From positions 1 through 64,000 of the forward strand of contig QPMI01000558.1 in assembly GCA_004431415.1 (NCBI GenBank): 64,000 bases of DNA, written 5' to 3'. This DNA comes from Cyanophora paradoxa. Taxonomy: Eukaryota > Glaucocystophyceae > Cyanophorales > Cyanophoraceae. Positions 11,235-21,391 of the stretch are shown one piece after another; the stretch's first letter is position 1; each line of letters starts with the position of its first letter. A program made the translations under genes and the position numbers. The notes under the pieces are model-generated. The model ran no database searches. It was not told the origin of the DNA and was given only the letters and a program-made list of their open reading frames with translations.

Positions 11235-12843
11235 ATGCCGACGAGCATGCCGACTGTTGATGATGACGACGTGACAGAGCTCGTGAACCCCAAGGTGCGA
11301 ACGGCGACCTTCCGGCCTTTCGCGGGGCCGACGGGGCGCGCAGGCGGACTTCGCGTGCGTGTCACGCGTCTCGGGGCACGGCGGCGGCGTCCGGCTCGCG
11401 TTCCACGAGGCCTCGCGCACCCTCTGGTCGGCCGGCGAGGACTCGGCTGTGCGCGTCTGGACCGCCGAGAACGGGCTGCACCCCGTGCAGGGCGGCAAGG
11501 TCACGGCGTGCGTCCGCCGCCCCCGCCGCGCCCGGCCGCGCGGGGCGGGGCGGGGCGTGAGGGGCGGGGGCGGCGTGCAGGGCGCACACATCGCCGATCA
11601 CGTCGATCTGCGCGTCGGCCTCCATCCGCGACCCCCGCGCCTACACCGCCGCCGGCGTCCGCCCCGCCCCGCCCCGCCCCCCGCCTTCGGCCCCCGCCTG
11701 GGGCGACCGGCTCGCGCCGCAGGACCCGCAGGTGAAGGCGTGGCGGAGGGGCGAGGGCGGGGCGCTGGAGGCCGCGGGGGCCGGAACGGCGGCGGGATAC
11801 GTGAAGTGCGCTCGATCCTCGCTCGGGCGGGGCGGCGGGCCGAGCGGGGCGGGGCAGGACGGTCGCGGAGGCGGACGGGCGGGTCCTCTGCGGCCTCGAG
11901 GACGGCCGCCTCCAGGCGCGTAGTAACCCCCATCCCCCTTCTTCCCATCCCCGCCCGATGCGCCCCGGCAGGTGCTGGACGGGGGCGCGGGGCTGGCGGC
12001 GGGCGGGGCGCTGGAGGCGCGGCGGCCGGAGGCGAAGGGCGCCGTCCTCTCCCTCGCCTTCCTCGACGCCAGCACCGCCGCCGCCGCCGGCCGCGCTGAC
12101 GCCATCGCCCTCTGGCCCGCCCCTGCACCCGCCCCGCCTCCCCGCCCTGCACTTCTCGCTGAGGGGCCCCCGCAGGGACCTGCGGGCGGGGCGCGTCGTC
12201 CGCCAGTTCGAGGTGCGCCGCCGCGGCGCCGCCCGCCCGTCTGGTCCTCGCCGCCCCCGCCCACGGGCCCCCGGCAGGGCCACACGCACTGGGTCTCTGC
12301 CCTTGTCTCCGACGGCCGCCGCCTCTTCTCCGGCTCCTGGGCCCGCCCCCGCCCCCGCCCCGCCCCGCCCCGGCCCCGGCCGTGCCTCTAACCGTGCACC
12401 GCGGCAGGACTCGGACGTGCGGGTGTGGGACCTGCGGGGCGGGGAGTGCGTGGCGCAGCTGTCCGAGCACCGGGGCACGGTCTCGGCGCTCGCCCTGCGG
12501 CCCCCGTTCCTCTTCTCCGGCGCCGCCGACCGCCGCACCAAGGCCCGCCCCCGCCCCCGCCCCCGCCCGGCCCCGCCCCGCACCGGCCCCTCACGCGGCG
12601 GGGCAGGTGTGGGCGGTGGCGGGGGGCCGTTGCGTGCAGACGATAGCGGACCACGGGGCGGGGGTGACGGCGAGCGCGGCCGGTGAGGGCCAGCTCTTCA
12701 CCGCCTCGTGCACGGGGGACATCCACCTCTGGCAGCAGGCCGCGTCCCCCTCCTCCGGGGGGCCCGCCCCCGCCCTTGCCGCCGCCGCCGCCGGCAGGGC
12801 GGGCTCCCACCTCCTCCCCTTCGAGTTCCCCTCCCTCGACTAG
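11235..12843 (+). CDS. WD40-repeat protein
   Basis: A beta-propeller scaffold protein. Exons give successive WD-type repeats: SGHGGGVRLAFHEASRTLW then SAGEDSAVRVWTAEN; GAVLSLAFLDAST then GRADAIALW; GHTHWVSALVSDGRRLFSGS; SDVRVWDLRGGECVAQLSEH; GTVSALALRPPFLFSGAADR then VWAVAGGRCVQTI; and TASAAGEGQLFTASCTGD then IHLWQQ. About seven blades fit. The N-terminus is short and acidic (MPTVDDDDVTELVNPK, with another ATG four codons upstream). The stop is at 12841-12843. Nothing identifies the complex it serves. The intron at about 11290-11340 and later ones have the typical GTGCG donors and C-rich cores. Convergent with the glutaminase gene. Confidence 0.82.
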
Positions 12844-13093
12844 GCAGCCCCCCCTCTTTCTTGCCCCTGCCAGCCCCCTCCTCGCCCCCCACCGCACGAG
12901 ACCCGACCACAGCATTTCATTATTCGCTCGAATCGATATCCGTATACATGCGATACTAAACCAACTCAGAAACGGAGGGCCCGGTGGCAGCTTCGGACTG
13001 GGAAGGGCGAGGGCAGAGGGCGGGGGCCGGGAGCCCGGGGAGGGCGCGTGGGGCTAGGGGGCGGGGAGGAAGGAGCGGAGGGGTGCGCGGGCG

Positions 13094-15899
13094 CTAGGAG
13101 CGGAAGCCGGCGGCGACGTTCTTGTAGCGGGAGAAGGCGGGGGAGGAGTCGGCGAGGTCGGAGACGAGGCCGCCGCCGGCGCCCTCCTCGGGGGCCACCC
13201 GCGTCAGCCGCGCCCCGCTCCCCGGGCCGGCCGCCCCCCGCAGCTTGGGAGAGGCGCCCGCCGAGGGGGACCCCGAGTCGGGGCTCCACGACGTGTACAC
13301 CGGCTGGCTGGGCGCCGGGGGGGGCGGGGGGGCCGGCGCCGGCGAGGGGGCGGGGGCGGGGGCCCCGGAGGCGGCGGAGGAGAGCTTCTGCTGGACGAGG
13401 AGGAGGCGGGAGGCGGAGAGGGGGCCCGGCGAGGAGGGCGCCGCCCCCGCCGCCCCCGACGCGAACGTCACCTGAGCGCGAGGGGTGAGAGGGGCGGGCG
13501 GCGAAGGGAGGGGCGGGGGCGTGGGGAAGGGCGGGCCCGTCGCTCGGCGGCGGGTCGGGGATGTCGAGGGAGAGGGCCCCAGGGAGACCGCCGCCCCGTC
13601 CGCCGGCTCCTCCCGCCCCCCGCCCCCGCCAGCGACGACCGCCGCCCCGCGCCCCCGGCCCCCGCCCCGGCGTGGGCGCCCTGCGGGGCGGCGGCGGGGC
13701 CGTCGGCGGTGGTGCGGAAGTAGGAGGAGGAGTTGGGCGAGGCCGTCGGGTCCGCCTTCGTCGACACTGCGCCCCGCGCGTCGGCGGCGGCGGCGCGAGC
13801 GGGCGCGAACGCCGCGGGAGGCGCGGGAGGGAGGGGCACCGCCGAGGACGAGCTGGTCGAAGATGGAGAAGGAGTAGCGCTCCGTGAGGCGCTTGCAGAA
13901 CTCGATCCCCCGCACGCTGTTCCCCCGCCGGTCCAGCCGCGGCGAGTAGATCGCCAGCCCCATCACTGCGCGCCGGCCGGCGGCGTCGGGTGCAAGAGGG
14001 GGCAGGGGTGGCGGGGGATGCGGAGGGGGCGGGGCACCGTTGGGGATGACGACGAAGATGGCGCCCGAGACGCCCGACTTGGCGGGCAGCCCGATCGAGA
14101 AGGCCCCTGGCCCGAAGCTCAGCGCCGCCGGGGCGGGGCGGAGAGGCGGGGCGGAGAGGCGGGGGGGGGGGCGCACACTCCCCCGAGAAGTCGTACATGC
14201 CGCAGGAGTACATGAGGGCGAGGCAGTTCCGCACCGTCTTCGGGTTCACGCAGCGCCGCCCCGTCGTCGGGCACACCCCTGCACGCCCCGCCCTTCAGCG
14301 CCCCGAGGCGCGGGGCGGGCGGGGCGGGGCGGGCGGGCGCGCCGGCGTTGGCGAGGGTGGCGGCCATGGTGGCCATGCTCTCGCAGGTGCCCTCGATGGA
14401 GCAGCACTGGAAGTAAAAGTCCAGAACCTCATTCAGGCGCGCCCCCGGCGGGAAGACCCCGTGCGACCTGCCCGCCCCGCCCCCGCCCCCGCCTCGCCCC
14501 GGCCCGCAGAGCCGGCGGGCGCCTGGGCGGGCGGGGGCGGGGGCGGACCGCATGTAGTAGGCGAGGGCGAAGTTCTTGTCAGCGGTGTCCTTCTCGGAGA
14601 GGAAGACGGCCTGGTTGAAGCCGATGCGGGCCCCGCCGGCCATCGCCTTCAGGTTCTCCACCAGCGTCGCGAACCGCACCGCCGCGCTCGCCTCCGGCTG
14701 CAGCAGCGAGCACACCGTGATCGCCCCGCTGTTGATCATCGGGTTCTGCCCGCGGCGCGCGCGCGCGGCGTGAGGGCGCGGCGCCCTGGGCGGCCGGCTC
14801 GGGCGCGGCGGGGCGGACGTGGGGCTTGTTGGCGAAGTTGAGGGTGAACGCGTTGAAGGCCCTGCGGGGGGGCTCGCAAAGGCGGCGCGAAGCGGGGGGG
14901 GAGGGGCCCGGGCCGGGGAGGAGGGGCGGGGGCGGGGCGCACACGCCGGAGGGCTCGTAGCCGACGTGCTCGTGGACGAGGTCGATGCCCCGCTCCTCGC
15001 ACGCGAAGCAGTACGTCACTGCCCCGAGCCGCGATCGGCCCTCCGAGGCTCCACGGCGCGGGGCGAGCGGGCGGGGGCGGGCGCCGGGGGATGGCGCACG
15101 GGGCTTGATGCAGGACTGCATGCAGAAGTCGACCTGGGCGTCGCCGTAGGAGAAGCGCTGGCCGTCGACGGTGCAGATGGCGATGCCGTAGAGCTCGGGG
15201 TCGACGAGCTCGAGGAAGGGGATGTAGTTGGCGTTGGCGCCCTCGCGGTGCTCCCGGCACTCCTCGAAGATCTGGACGAGCTCCTCGCAGAACTCAGCGA
15301 AATTCGGGATGGCGAGCCGCCCCGCCAGCGCCCGCTGCAGGATGTTCTCCGTCTCGTCCGCCATGATCGCGTAGAAGCCGCTGCGCCCCGACCCCACCTC
15401 GCGCCCGCGCCCCGGCGCCCGCGCCCCGGCGCCGCTCACTCGAAGTCGATGGTGCCCGTGTTCTTCGGGTCCGCTTTCTTCAGCAGCCTGCGGAGGCGTG
15501 GTTACAGAGCGGCTGTGGCTGAGACGGGCGCGCGCCGAGCACGCACGCCGCGACAGGGGCCGCTGACGCATCCAGGCCCAGGATCTGAAGCGCGCTCTTG
15601 AGCGCGCTGATCGGCATCACGGGCTCGTCCTTCGAAAGCAGGTTGAACGCCGTCCGAATCTAAGCAGCATGATCAGGCGCTCGCACGCGCGCAGCCTCGC
15701 TCGCCGAGTCGAGCGGAACAAGCCGCGATCCGGCCGCGCTCCATCCCGCGCGCGGCGGAGCAGGCGGCGCTGGTGCAGTCCGGCCAGAATCATATAATCT
15801 AGCAATGTGCGGGGTGCGGCGCGGCCGCACCTCCGTAGCCCGCGCGGCGAGCGATTCGCCGAGGTTCTCATTATGCGAACGGCTGAACATGCGCGACAT
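13094..15899 (-). CDS. GLS: Glutaminase, kidney-type (GLS) family
   Basis: Hydrolyses glutamine to glutamate and ammonia with a beta-lactamase-like fold. The Ser-x-x-Lys catalytic motif is QSCIKPLTY after splicing. Other family blocks: GIAICTVDGQRFSYGD, HVGYEPSG, NKPHNPMINSGAITV, SIEGTCESMATMAATLANAG, CVNPKTVRNCLALMYSCGMY, LPAKSGVSGAIFVVIPN and RRGNSVRGIEFCKRL. The N-terminus begins MSRMFSRSHNENLGESLAAR (possible mitochondrial signal). It continues into helical EF-hand-like segments (AFNLLSKDEPVMPISALKSA and LLKKADPKNTGTIDFE), as in animal GLS. In place of the C-terminal ankyrin repeats of animal GLS there is a Pro/Ser/Ala-rich tail of well over 100 residues ending KNVAAGFRS. Convergent with the WD40 gene. 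Start chosen at the first ATG after an upstream stop-free stretch. Confidence 0.92.
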
Positions 15900-16241
15900 C
15901 GCGGCAACTGCTAGCTGTACCACTGGACCACGCTGGCGCGGCCTCCGAGCCCGCAGCCGCCGGCGTCTGAAACGCGTGATCGCGCGCGGGCAGCCGGGAT
16001 TCGAACCCTCGAAGTCCTGACTTCAAATTCGGCCCAACTTCTGCTGTTGGGCCAGAGGGCCAACGAGCCCGCCGGATCGCGTCGCAGGCAGCCCAGCGTC
16101 CCCCCCGGATCCAGCTCGCTCTCACTCGCGCGCAAAGAAAAACGCTGGTGCTCTTAAAACTCCTGTCTACCCTATCGCTAGGCACTGCAGTGCGCGGGCG
16201 GCCCTCTGGGCGAGGGCGGCGCGCGCGCGGGAAAAAAGCGC
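15900..16241. other. Intergenic spacer with a tRNA-like degenerate element
   Basis: Between the glutaminase start and the GRP94 stop, both minus strand. On the minus strand, about 16072 to 15985, there is a perfect B-box (GGTTCGAATCC), a hairpin GGCCCAAC/GTTGGGCC with a seven-base loop, a second hairpin GAAGT/ACTTC like a long variable arm, and end segments GCGGGC/GCCCGC that can pair. The pieces do not fold into one cloverleaf: the T stem has only three pairs and the loop lacks T33. A pseudo-tRNA is possible; a working tRNA is unlikely. Confidence 0.3.
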
Positions 16242-19200
16242 TCAGAGCTCGTCGTGGGCGGGCTTGGCCTCCTTCTGGTCGTCGTCGGCGGGGGCCGCCT
16301 CGGCGTCGCCCATGCCGTCGTCGACCTTCTTCTCCTCCTCCTCCTCCTCCTCGGCCGCCGCCGCCTCGTCCTTGGCGACCTCCTCCTCGTCGACCGCCGC
16401 GTCGGGGTCCATGCTCAGGCCTGCCGGCCGCACGTGGCTCAGCGGGGCGGCGGGGCGGCGGAGGGCGGGGCGGGGCCGGCCGCGGCGGCGCGCACCGCGC
16501 TTCATGAGGCGGTAGATGCGGTCGGCGAAGTTGTTGGGGTCCTCGATGGCGAAGCCCGAGTTGAGGGCGGCCGTGTCATAGAGGACGGTGGCGAGCTCCT
16601 TGGCGAGCGGGTCCTCCTTGTCCGTCTTCGAGAGCTCGTTGAGCTTGCGCACCATCGGGTGGTACGGGTTGATCTCCAGCGTCTTCTTCGAGATCATGTA
16701 GCTGCCGCCGCCCCGCCGTCAGGGGGGCGCCGGGGGGGGGCAGGGGGGCGGGCGGGGGGCCGCACTTGTAGCGGGAGGGGTCGTTGAGGGCCTGGGCCTT
16801 CATGATGCGCTCCATGTTGGCGGACCAGCCGTACTGGCCGGTGACGAGGATGGCCGGGCTCTTCGCCAGGCGCTTCGAGAGGGCGACCTTCTCCACGCGG
16901 GAGCCGAGGAGCTCCTTGACCCAGTCGGAGAAGCCCTTGAACTCCTCCTTCATCTTCTTCTCGCGGGCCTTCTCCTTCTCGTCCTCGCCGGCGATCTTGA
17001 GGCCCTCCTTGGTGGCCGACACGAGCTTGTACTTGGTCTCCTTGTCCATCTCGTACTCGGGCATGTGCTGCACGGCGTACTCGTCGATCGGATCCACCAG
17101 GTAGAGCACCTCGAGGTCCTTCTTCACGAGCCGCTCCAGGAAGGGCGCGTGCTTCACCGCGTCCAGCGACTCCCCCGCGATGTAGTAGATCACGTCCTGC
17201 TCCAGGTCAGGGGCAGGCGGCGGGGGGTGGGGGGCGGGCGGGGCGGGGCGGGGAGGGGCGGACCTGCTTGGGCTTCATGCGGCCGATGTACTCGTTGAAG
17301 GAGATCATGGTGCCGTTCGACTTGGACGAGTAGAAGCTGCGCGGGCGGGCGCGCCGTCGTCAGCGGCGGCGCGGGGTCGGGCCCGCTGGGGCAGGCGAGG
17401 GGGCGTGTTTGCGGACCGGAGCATCTTGGCGAGGCGGTTGCGGTTGGCCTGGTCCTCGACCACGCCGAGCTTGAGGTTCTTGCCGAACGCCTCGTAGAGC
17501 TTCTTGTACTGCTCCTGCGGGTCCTTGTCGTCCTTCTCCTCCTCCTCCTCCTCCTCCTTCTTGGTCTCCTCCTCGGTCTTCGCCGGCTCCTCCGCCTTCT
17601 CGTCGTCCTTCTCGAGCTCCTTCTTGCGGGCCTTCTCCGCCTTGTCCGACATCTGCTTGATGAGCTCCAGGACCTTGCGCACGAGCTTCTTCTTGATGAC
17701 CTGCAAGCGCCGCCTCGGCAACGGCGCACGACTTCGGAGCGAGGAGAGCGGAGGTGCGGACCTTAAGCATCTTGTGCTGCTGGAGCATCTCACGGGAGAC
17801 GTTGAGCGGCAGGTCGTCCGAGTCGACGATGCCCGTGATGAACTTGAGGTACTTCGGCATCAGGTCCTGCGCACGGCGCGAGGCTCAGCTTCCGGCCGCC
17901 CAGAAGCGGCGGGGGCGGGGCGGGGCGGGGCGGACGTCGAACTCGTCGGTGATGAAGACGCGGCGGACGAAGAGCTTGAGGGCGGTGCTCTTCTCGTTGT
18001 AGTTGTCGAAGAGGTCCGCGGGGGCGCGCCCGGGGAGGAAGAGGAGGGCCTTGAACTCGACCTCGCCCTCCGCCTTGAAGTGGATGTGGCCGAGGGGCTC
18101 GTCGAAGTTCTTCGAGACCGTCTTGTAGAAGTTGGTGTACTCCTCCTCCGTGATGTCCTTCGGGTCGCGCGTCCAGATCGCCTTGACGTCGTTCAGCTGC
18201 GTCCACTCCCACTTGGTCTCCTTGACCTTCTTCGTCTTCGGCTTCTTCTCCTCGTCGACGTCGCTCACCTCCGCCTCCTCCTCGTCCTGCCCCCGCCGCG
18301 TCAGACGGGCCGGCCGCGGAACCCGGGCGCCGGCGCCTCCGCACCTTCTTCTCCTCGTCGCCCTCCTTCTTCTCCTCATCGCCCTCCTTCTTCTCGGTGT
18401 CGGCCTCCTCCTTCTTCTCCTCGGCCTCCTTCTCGGCCTCCTCATCGGGGACCTCGACCTCGACCTCCTTGCTCGTGTGCAGGTAGATCGGGAAATTGAT
18501 GAACTCGCTGTAGCGCTTCACCAGCTCCTTCAGCTTGTCCTGCGCGTCCCCGCGCGTCAGAGCGAGCGAGAGCGCTGAAAGGGGCGCTGGGGCGGGCCTC
18601 CTGGATGTACTCGTTGGCGTCCTCCTTGAGGTGGAGCATGATCTTGGTGCCGCGGCCGAGGGTCGGGCCCTCCGGGTCCTCAGTGATCGTGTACGACGAG
18701 TCGGCCCGCGACTCCCAGATGTACCTGCCCGCATCCCCGCCGTCAGCACGCGTTCGAGCCCGGGCGAACGCTCCCCTCCGGCGGCCTCGGCCGGGCGGGC
18801 GCACTGGTTGTCGTCGTTGTGCTTCGAGACGACGGTCACGTAGTCGGCGACGAGGTAGACCGAGTAGAAGCCGACACCGAACTGGCCGATCAGGTTGAGG
18901 TCGGTCGAGTTGCCGGCCGACTCGAGGAACTCTGCGGATGCAGTGAGCGGCGCGTCGCGTACGCGGAGAGGGGCGCAGGGAAGGCGCCGCGCACTCATCG
19001 TGCCGGACTTGGCGATGGTACCGAGGTTGTTGATAAGGTCCTTCTTCGTCATACCGATACCGCGGTCCTGGATCGAGAGGATCTTCTTGTCCTTGTCGGC
19101 AGAGATCTGCACGCGCCGGCGCGTCAGTCGCCGCGTACGTAACCGGTGTCAGATACGGGCTCGCGCCTTAATTTCCAGCTTGGCGGTCTCTCCCTCGCCG

Positions 19201-19823
19201 AGCGCGGTGGAGTTCGTGAGAGACATGAAGCGGATCTTGTCCAGGGCCTGCCCGCGCGGGGAGTGAGGCACTGCTACGCGCCCAGACGAGGGTGAACACG
19301 CGCACGTCAGACGCGTTGGAGATGAGCTCGCGCAGGAAGATTTCCTTCTTGCTGTAGAGCGAGTTGATGATGATGTCCATCAACCGGTTAACCTCCGCCT
19401 GGAACTCGAACTTCTCGGCCGTGGCCTTAATGTTCTTCGCGTCCTTCACGCTGAAGCCATCCGAGACAATCTTGTCCTCCTCCCTGCGCGCAATCGTTTC
19501 AGGCACGTTCGTACGCAAGCGAAACGCACGCGCTGCGCTTCCCGCGCACCGCTGCACGGTGGTCGCGTCGGTCTGAAGGCCCACGCGCTCCGGGTTGATT
19601 GCGTTTTCAACCTTGGCCGCAGTGTCGGCCCGCACCGTCGTAAAGACTGTTCGATTCCGTAAGCATCGCAACGAGCGGCCACGCGCGCCGGGCCTAGCCG
19701 CTGGACTTTCTATCCGCGTCGAACATTCCGGCGCGTTCCAGCCGAATTGGCGGGAGCGCTGTGGGGTGCTTGCTCACCGGCAGCGAGCACGACGACGGCA
19801 AAGATGAACGTCGCCGGCCTCAT
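16242..19823 (-). CDS. HSP90B1: GRP94 (endoplasmin), ER-lumen HSP90
   Basis: ER chaperone for secretory and membrane proteins. Exon 1 (19778-19823) encodes a signal peptide, [16 protein letters not shown], completed in exon 2. The HSP90 core follows with [58 protein letters not shown], the acidic linker, [34 protein letters not shown] and [15 protein letters not shown]. It ends in HDEL, an ER retrieval signal. Two charged stretches are present: the usual one between N and middle domains, and a second Lys/Glu insertion of roughly 45 residues before [15 protein letters not shown]. Plant GRP94 has a shorter insertion there. The intron at 19107-19166 uses a GC donor. The gene lies downstream of the glutaminase on the same strand without sign of shared function. 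Confidence 0.95.
19107..19166 (-). other. GC-AG intron (60 nt) in GRP94
   Basis: The conserved HSP90 frame ...[14 protein letters not shown]... requires donor GCGCGAG at 19166 and acceptor GTGCAG at 19107. The flanking protein sequence is conserved enough to exclude another junction. Confidence 0.85.
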
Positions 19824-20463
19824 CGAGCGGCCCTCCAAAACCCGCGAACCTTCCTGGGTTGGTCTGGGGGTATGCTAACTGGCGTGGTGACGAAAGCAGG
19901 GCTTTTCTCCTCTAACTCAAGGCGGCCGTACCCCACCCACCCTCCGTGCATGTCATTTCTAGATCTTGTCTCGAGTAGGGCTGGGCACAGTTCGACTTTT
20001 CCCCCACCGGGTCGGTGGCCCCGCTGACTGTTACCCACCGGTGGCGGTCGGTGGAGGTGGGGGTACGTGCTACAGTGCGTGAAAATTGACAGGATCGATA
20101 TCCCGGAAATACGCTAAATTCTGCACAGCTTCAAGGCGCTACGCGCCTACTCTGTTCCCAATTGTTCGACGTCTTCCTTTAGTTCGATGGTCATGTCGAC
20201 GGTTTGTTAACGTTGTCTCGCGAGGTCTTTTGTGGCGATGCCTTCGACGTCGACGCGTACGCGCGCGGCGCGGCGCGCGCGCGCTGGTGGCCCGCGGCCG
20301 GCGCCGCGCCGCGCGCGTCCCTTATATCAAGAACTTGTCATTTCTCAACTGTCTTGTCATTTCTAGATCTTGTCTCGAGGTCTTTTGTGGCGATGCCGAC
20401 GCGTCGTACGATCCCACGTGCACACGGGGCCGGACAGCTGCAGGCGCAGGCGGCGGCGCGCCC

Positions 20464-20612
20464 GGAGACTCTGCAGCGCGATGCGTGGTGCGCGCGCGGA
20501 GCTCGAGAATGATGATGCGTGCGATCGGGGCGCGCGCGAACGCCGCGCGCGGGCCGGCTGCGGCTCCGCGGCCGGCGCCGGCGCCGGCGCCGGCGCCGTC
20601 GCCGCGTGCACG
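20464..20612. repeat. Diverged tandem segment, copy 1
   Basis: Shares with 20702-20862, in the same order, GGAGAC.CTGCA, GCGCGATGCGTGG, AGAATGATGATGCGTGCGAT and GCGCCGTCGCCGCGTGCACG. Spacing between copies is about 240 bp. Confidence 0.65.
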
Positions 20613-20701
20613 CGATATCGATGCCTCCGATCCCACACGGGACAGGCGGCGCGCCTTCGCCCCGGGCCCGGCCGCGCGCGGGAGCATGCGCACTGGCACG
20701 A

Positions 20702-20862
20702 CCCGGAGACCCTGCATGCAGCGCGATGCGTGGCCATGGTGCGCGCGCGCAGCGCGGAGAATGATGATGCGTGCGATCGTGGCGCGCACGCCCCGTTCAG
20801 CTGCAGTGCGCACGCCGGCGCCGCGCGCGCGGGCCGGCTCCGGCGCCGTCGCCGCGTGCACG
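20702..20862. repeat. Diverged tandem segment, copy 2
   Basis: Second copy of the segment at 20464-20612, with small insertions. Non-coding by appearance. Confidence 0.65.
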
Positions 20863-21391
20863 AGCCCGAGCGCGTACGCAAAGTGCAACATTAATTATAA
20901 ACTGTACTAAATTGTGCGTGGACATATGTGCTGTGATCGCCGAGTCGTACGCGTGCGTGCGCTTGCAATTGCCCGAGGCTGGCGCTGCACTGTCCGGCGC
21001 GCACGCGGCGCCGTGGTACTGCTAGCGCCGCTGTAACGGCACCCGCTCTCTGTTTGTACATGTGCAGATGTGCGCTCGAGCGCAACTGTGCTGACCGATC
21101 GCGATACGCGCTAGGGCTGTTTAGTTAACGCGGCGGGCGGCCGGGCATGGCGAGGCCGCACCGGTCGCGCAATCCTTCACCGCAGCCGAGCGAGCGCCGA
21201 GCGCATGCACGGCTGCTTTCGAATCTCAGCAGAGTCGTAGGTCGGACCTGGTCGACCGCTTGGCTGACATCTCGCATACCCCCCCTGGAAAGCAGGAAAC
21301 AAGAGCTCGCCAAGGCCCGCCTCGTCGCGGTGCTTAGTTCGTGGCAGCTTCTTGCGTTCGTTGTCTGTTGTCAGTTTCTCGGCTCGCCATT

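Larger units (their letters stand above)
19824..21391. other. 1.6 kb divergent intergenic region with repeats
   Basis: Between the GRP94 and CHO2 starts. It holds a 25-bp exact direct repeat (19951-19975 and 20355-20379) and a 22-bp repeat (20221-20242 and 20376-20397). Two diverged copies of a roughly 150-bp segment follow (20464-20612 and 20702-20862), rich in alternating GC. Open frames here are low-complexity and do not look coding. Promoters of both flanking genes should lie at its ends. Confidence 0.55.

Noticed and set aside
15899-15923. GTG at 15923 as glutaminase start
   Set aside because: Eukaryotic nuclear genes rarely start at GTG; an ATG in the same frame at 15899 is available.
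15920-16010. Circularly permuted tRNA gene (B-box upstream of an A-box-like TGGTCCAGTGG on the minus strand)
   Set aside because: The order fits a permuted tRNA, but the acceptor halves do not pair and the D stem cannot form.
20086-20910. Protein-coding gene in the repeat-rich region upstream of CHO2
   Set aside because: Several overlapping frames on both strands are open only because of alternating GC; no intron signals, no conserved motif.
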